This document shows, piece after piece, positions 46,100 to 64,000 of a stretch of 64,000 bases of DNA. The translations under genes and the position numbers were made by a program. The stretch's first letter is position 1. Every line of letters begins with the position of its first letter. The stretch comes from Diadophis punctatus similis (Eukaryota > Chordata > Lepidosauria > Squamata > Dipsadidae): assembly GCA_023053685.1 (NCBI GenBank), contig JALIGW010000003.1:52286496-52350495 (forward strand). The letters are read 5' to 3'. The notes under the pieces were generated by a model. It saw nothing but the letters and a program-made list of their open reading frames with translations. It ran no database searches and was not told where the DNA came from.

Positions 46100-46693
46100 G
46101 ATTATCTTCCTTCTTCCTTTTCTAAACTCGGGACCAGTTTGAAAGAGCCCATCCTCTCCGCTTGGAAGGAACCTAGAGCTAATCGATGCAAGCTGCCTGA
46201 TCGGCGTGCGATCGGCCGTGCCTAGGTTTCAGCTGAGGGGGCGGGGCAAAGGCCCGGACCCCTTTGCGCGGCAAATCCAACCAGGGGAAAAAAAAAAGAG
46301 CCGGTGCGTTCGGGTAGCTATCTCCCTTCTCGAGCCTGGTTGCTGGGAGACACTGCGGGATCGTCTTCGTGGTCTATCGTCCGACTCCTCTTTGCCGGAG
46401 AGCTGTAGCCAGACGCTCCGCTTTTAATTGCCGCGGTCGGACATCTCCACCTCTCCATTGTAGCTTAAGGAGCTGCTGCCAGCAGTTCCTGCTCCTTCCA
46501 GAGCTGTTCGGAAAAGCTTCGTGATTCCTCTGGAGCGTTTCTCTCTGTTCCGGGTCGACGGCGGGTCGTTTCCCTTCTCGCTTTCCCTGCACGAATTTCC
46601 TTTCCTGCGACTCTAAATGCCGCCGGTGCAACGCGTCTTCTTTCCCTGTCCCTAAAGCTCTGCGCAGATGGGACATAGTTCTGCAGGGAGAAC
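46100..46693 (+). promoter_or_regulatory. RAD54L: RAD54L promoter and 5' UTR region (CpG-rich)
   Basis: CpG frequency rises sharply from about 46180 to 46640 compared with the AT-rich flanks, and the RAD54L start codon sits at its 3' edge. A GC box (GGGGGCGGGGC) is at 46237-46247 and an E2F-like palindrome follows at 46263. No TATA box is apparent, as usual for DNA-repair genes. The transcription start cannot be placed from sequence alone. Open frames on the minus strand here are composition effects. Confidence 0.65.
46263..46275 (+). promoter_or_regulatory. E2F-like site TTTGCGCGGCAAA
   Basis: TTTGCGCG followed by GCAAA gives an inverted E2F-type site, about 420 bp upstream of the ATG and next to a GC box. 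Cell-cycle (S-phase) expression of RAD54L is established in mammals. Use of this particular site is inferred. Confidence 0.45.
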
Positions 46694-62270
<15,577 letters not shown>

Positions 62271-63670
62271 GTGAGTAATTCTGACAATCACGTCTATGTA
62301 TATTTATGCAACATCCTATTCCCATCTCAGGCCCGTATTCCTGGAATATGACAAAATTAGTAACAAGAAAACAATCTGTCCTTGAAGGCTTTGGAATATG
62401 AATCTGAAGAGTTTGTACTTGCGTAGTGAGCAAGAAGGTAAAAATTAATAGTGTCTTGAGTGCTAAGGCACATTCTTTAGAGCAGTGGCTGTGCACAGCA
62501 ATTGTTCCAAACTATACTTCTTGTCTCTAAAATTTCCAAGGACCATAATTCTGGCCCTTTGATTTTGCTCTTATGTACGTGACTTTGGGTACTTCAATTT
62601 CCACGGAAACAAATTATATTCTTGAAACCAGTTTATTGGATTCTTGATATTTTCCGAGGTGGTTTGTTTTCCTGCCGACCAACAAAATCCCTTCAAAACA
62701 TCTTAAGCAAACTTAAACACCCAGTTACCAAAGAAGAAAAAAAAACAAGAGTCATCTACAACATACAGTGTGTGTGAACTGTAATAGCTACTATAGAAGA
62801 TAGATAGAATATAACCATCATTTGAATAGAACAACTGGAAGCGACCTTGGAAGACTTTTGGCTGTCAGAAGACATGATGGAAATCTTTTAATCTCTCAAC
62901 AAATAGACAAATCGAATCACAATTTCAACTGGGAAATTGTTAATGTTTTAGAGTAAACCAAATCTAAACATTTATGGAAGTTTAGACATTGAGGCCAATC
63001 AAACAACAGTAGACACATAGAGATAAATATATATATGCTAACTTGCCCTACCAGTCTTAGTGGGAATTTGGCTTCCCCACTTCAATCCTGAGCTATATGT
63101 ATTCCTTATTACTGAAATCTGTTTATCCTTGAAATAATAATTTTGGGTCCAAAATTAAACATATATACTATAGTAGAAGGCAATGAAAATGATGTTACTG
63201 GATTAAAAATAGCAATAGTGAGGAACGTGCTCCTCTGCAGATCTAGTAACCTATATTCTAGATGCTATTTCATGGAGCCTAAATTTGTATTTTGAAATTA
63301 ATCTGCCTTAATGGATAATCTGTGTCTGATGTCGTCATTACTTCAGCAGCCTTCATAAATTGCATAATCTGCTTGTGCATTAAAAATCTGAGTCAAATAT
63401 GCTGCTTCTTTTTTTAAATGAGGTCTGGATAGTTTGGAGTTATAGCATAAATCAAAGCATTAGAGGTCATTAGAGGAAGGCTGTTAATGGATTTATAACT
63501 GGTAATCCTTGGACTGGTAGCCAGTGTGGAATTGGTCACAGCACTAAATCTAAAAAAAATTATTCAACTTCTCTCAAAGAGAGGCAAACCACTTTTGTAC
63601 ATTTTTTAAATTTAGTATTGTATGTTAACCTATTCATTGTGTCTTGTTACTCTGACGGTATCTGTTAAGA
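62271..63670. other. RAD54L intron 12, left part
   Basis: No further RAD54L exon is found. The stretch at about 63280-63420 (TGCCTTAATGGATAATC, CATAAATTGCATAATCTGC) is non-repetitive and may be conserved non-coding DNA. Confidence 0.5.
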
Positions 63671-63951
63671 CAGTGGTTCCCAACCTTCCTAATGCCGTGA
63701 CCCACGCCCCGCCCCCGCGCCCCCACCGTGACCCACCCCGCCGCCATTTGGGTTCTTTTACCCTCTGCGCATGCGCAAAGCGTGCTGCGCATGCGCAGAC
63801 GGTAAAATAACCCAAATGGCGGCTGCGGGGTGGAGCGCGATATGGCCAGGCTTGTGGCAGTGGGGGGGGGAGATGAGGATGCCAGGGCGACCCCTGGGAA
63901 ATGGTCGTTCGACCCCCAAAGGGGTCCCGACCCCCAGGTTGGGAACCGCTG
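63671..63951. mobile_element. GC-rich hAT-like element with shared central palindrome
   Basis: Ends CAGTGGTTCCCAACC and GGTTGGGAACCGCTG. Exact 8-bp duplication TGTTAAGA (63663-63670 and 63952-63959). The centre, GCCGCCATTTGGGTTC through CTGCGCATGCGCA to AAATGGCGGC, is a long palindrome almost identical to the centre of the 646-957 element although the ends belong to another family. It lies in RAD54L intron 12. Confidence 0.93.
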
Positions 63952-64000
63952 TGTTAAGAGAAGGAATAGCATTGCATGGAGGTTCCCCATTGTTTTAAGG

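Overview
The window looks like ordinary nuclear DNA of a squamate reptile, most likely a snake. The evidence is a vertebrate gene with GT-AG introns, CR1, L2-like and L1 LINEs, a tRNA-derived SINE with a TCTAAGTGCTATTGC tail, many non-autonomous hAT elements with 8-bp target duplications, long dinucleotide microsatellites, and a CR1 3' end closing in short ATTCT-type repeats. No tRNA gene, rRNA gene, CRISPR array, endogenous retroviral protein or prokaryotic-type operon was seen.

Bases 1 to about 46,100 hold no protein-coding host gene that I can support. This stretch is repeats and unassigned intergenic DNA. It contains a foldback hAT element inside a CA microsatellite (0.6-1.0 kb), several hAT families, a SINE split by a hAT insertion (5.2-6.1 kb), a 340-bp pure polypyrimidine block (9.35-9.69 kb), and a decayed CR1 (16.7-19.1 kb). 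It also has a CR1 ORF1 fragment encoding an SGNH-esterase domain (20.2-20.8 kb), a nearly complete minus-strand LINE of a second family with a zinc/PHD-finger ORF1 and a repeated 5' region (22.3-26.9 kb), nested L1 pieces (31.6-32.4 kb), two old minus-strand CR1 pieces (37.3-40.6 kb) and an L1 ORF1-only element (44.6-45.8 kb).

Bases about 46,100-62,270 contain the 5' promoter region and the first twelve coding exons of RAD54L, the SNF2-family DNA translocase of homologous recombination. I placed every exon by reading frame, GT-AG boundaries and similarity to the known vertebrate protein. Exon 1 contributes only the ATG. The visible exons encode 458 complete codons, covering the N-terminal RAD51-interaction region and the first ATPase lobe (Walker A, DEGH, SGTPIQN). 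The second lobe lies beyond the right edge. The introns carry L2, SINE and DNA-transposon insertions, including a 1.36-kb hAT element with a CpG-island-like interior (intron 4) and two CTCF-like motifs in inverted orientation (intron 10).

The right end (62.3-64 kb) is RAD54L intron 12, with a GC-rich hAT element near the edge. I did not find a wholly new biological system. The most interesting signals are the transposons: a central palindrome shared by two hAT families with different ends, a promoter-like cargo in an intronic hAT, and a 37-nt nested stem motif preserved in two copies of an unclassified repeat.
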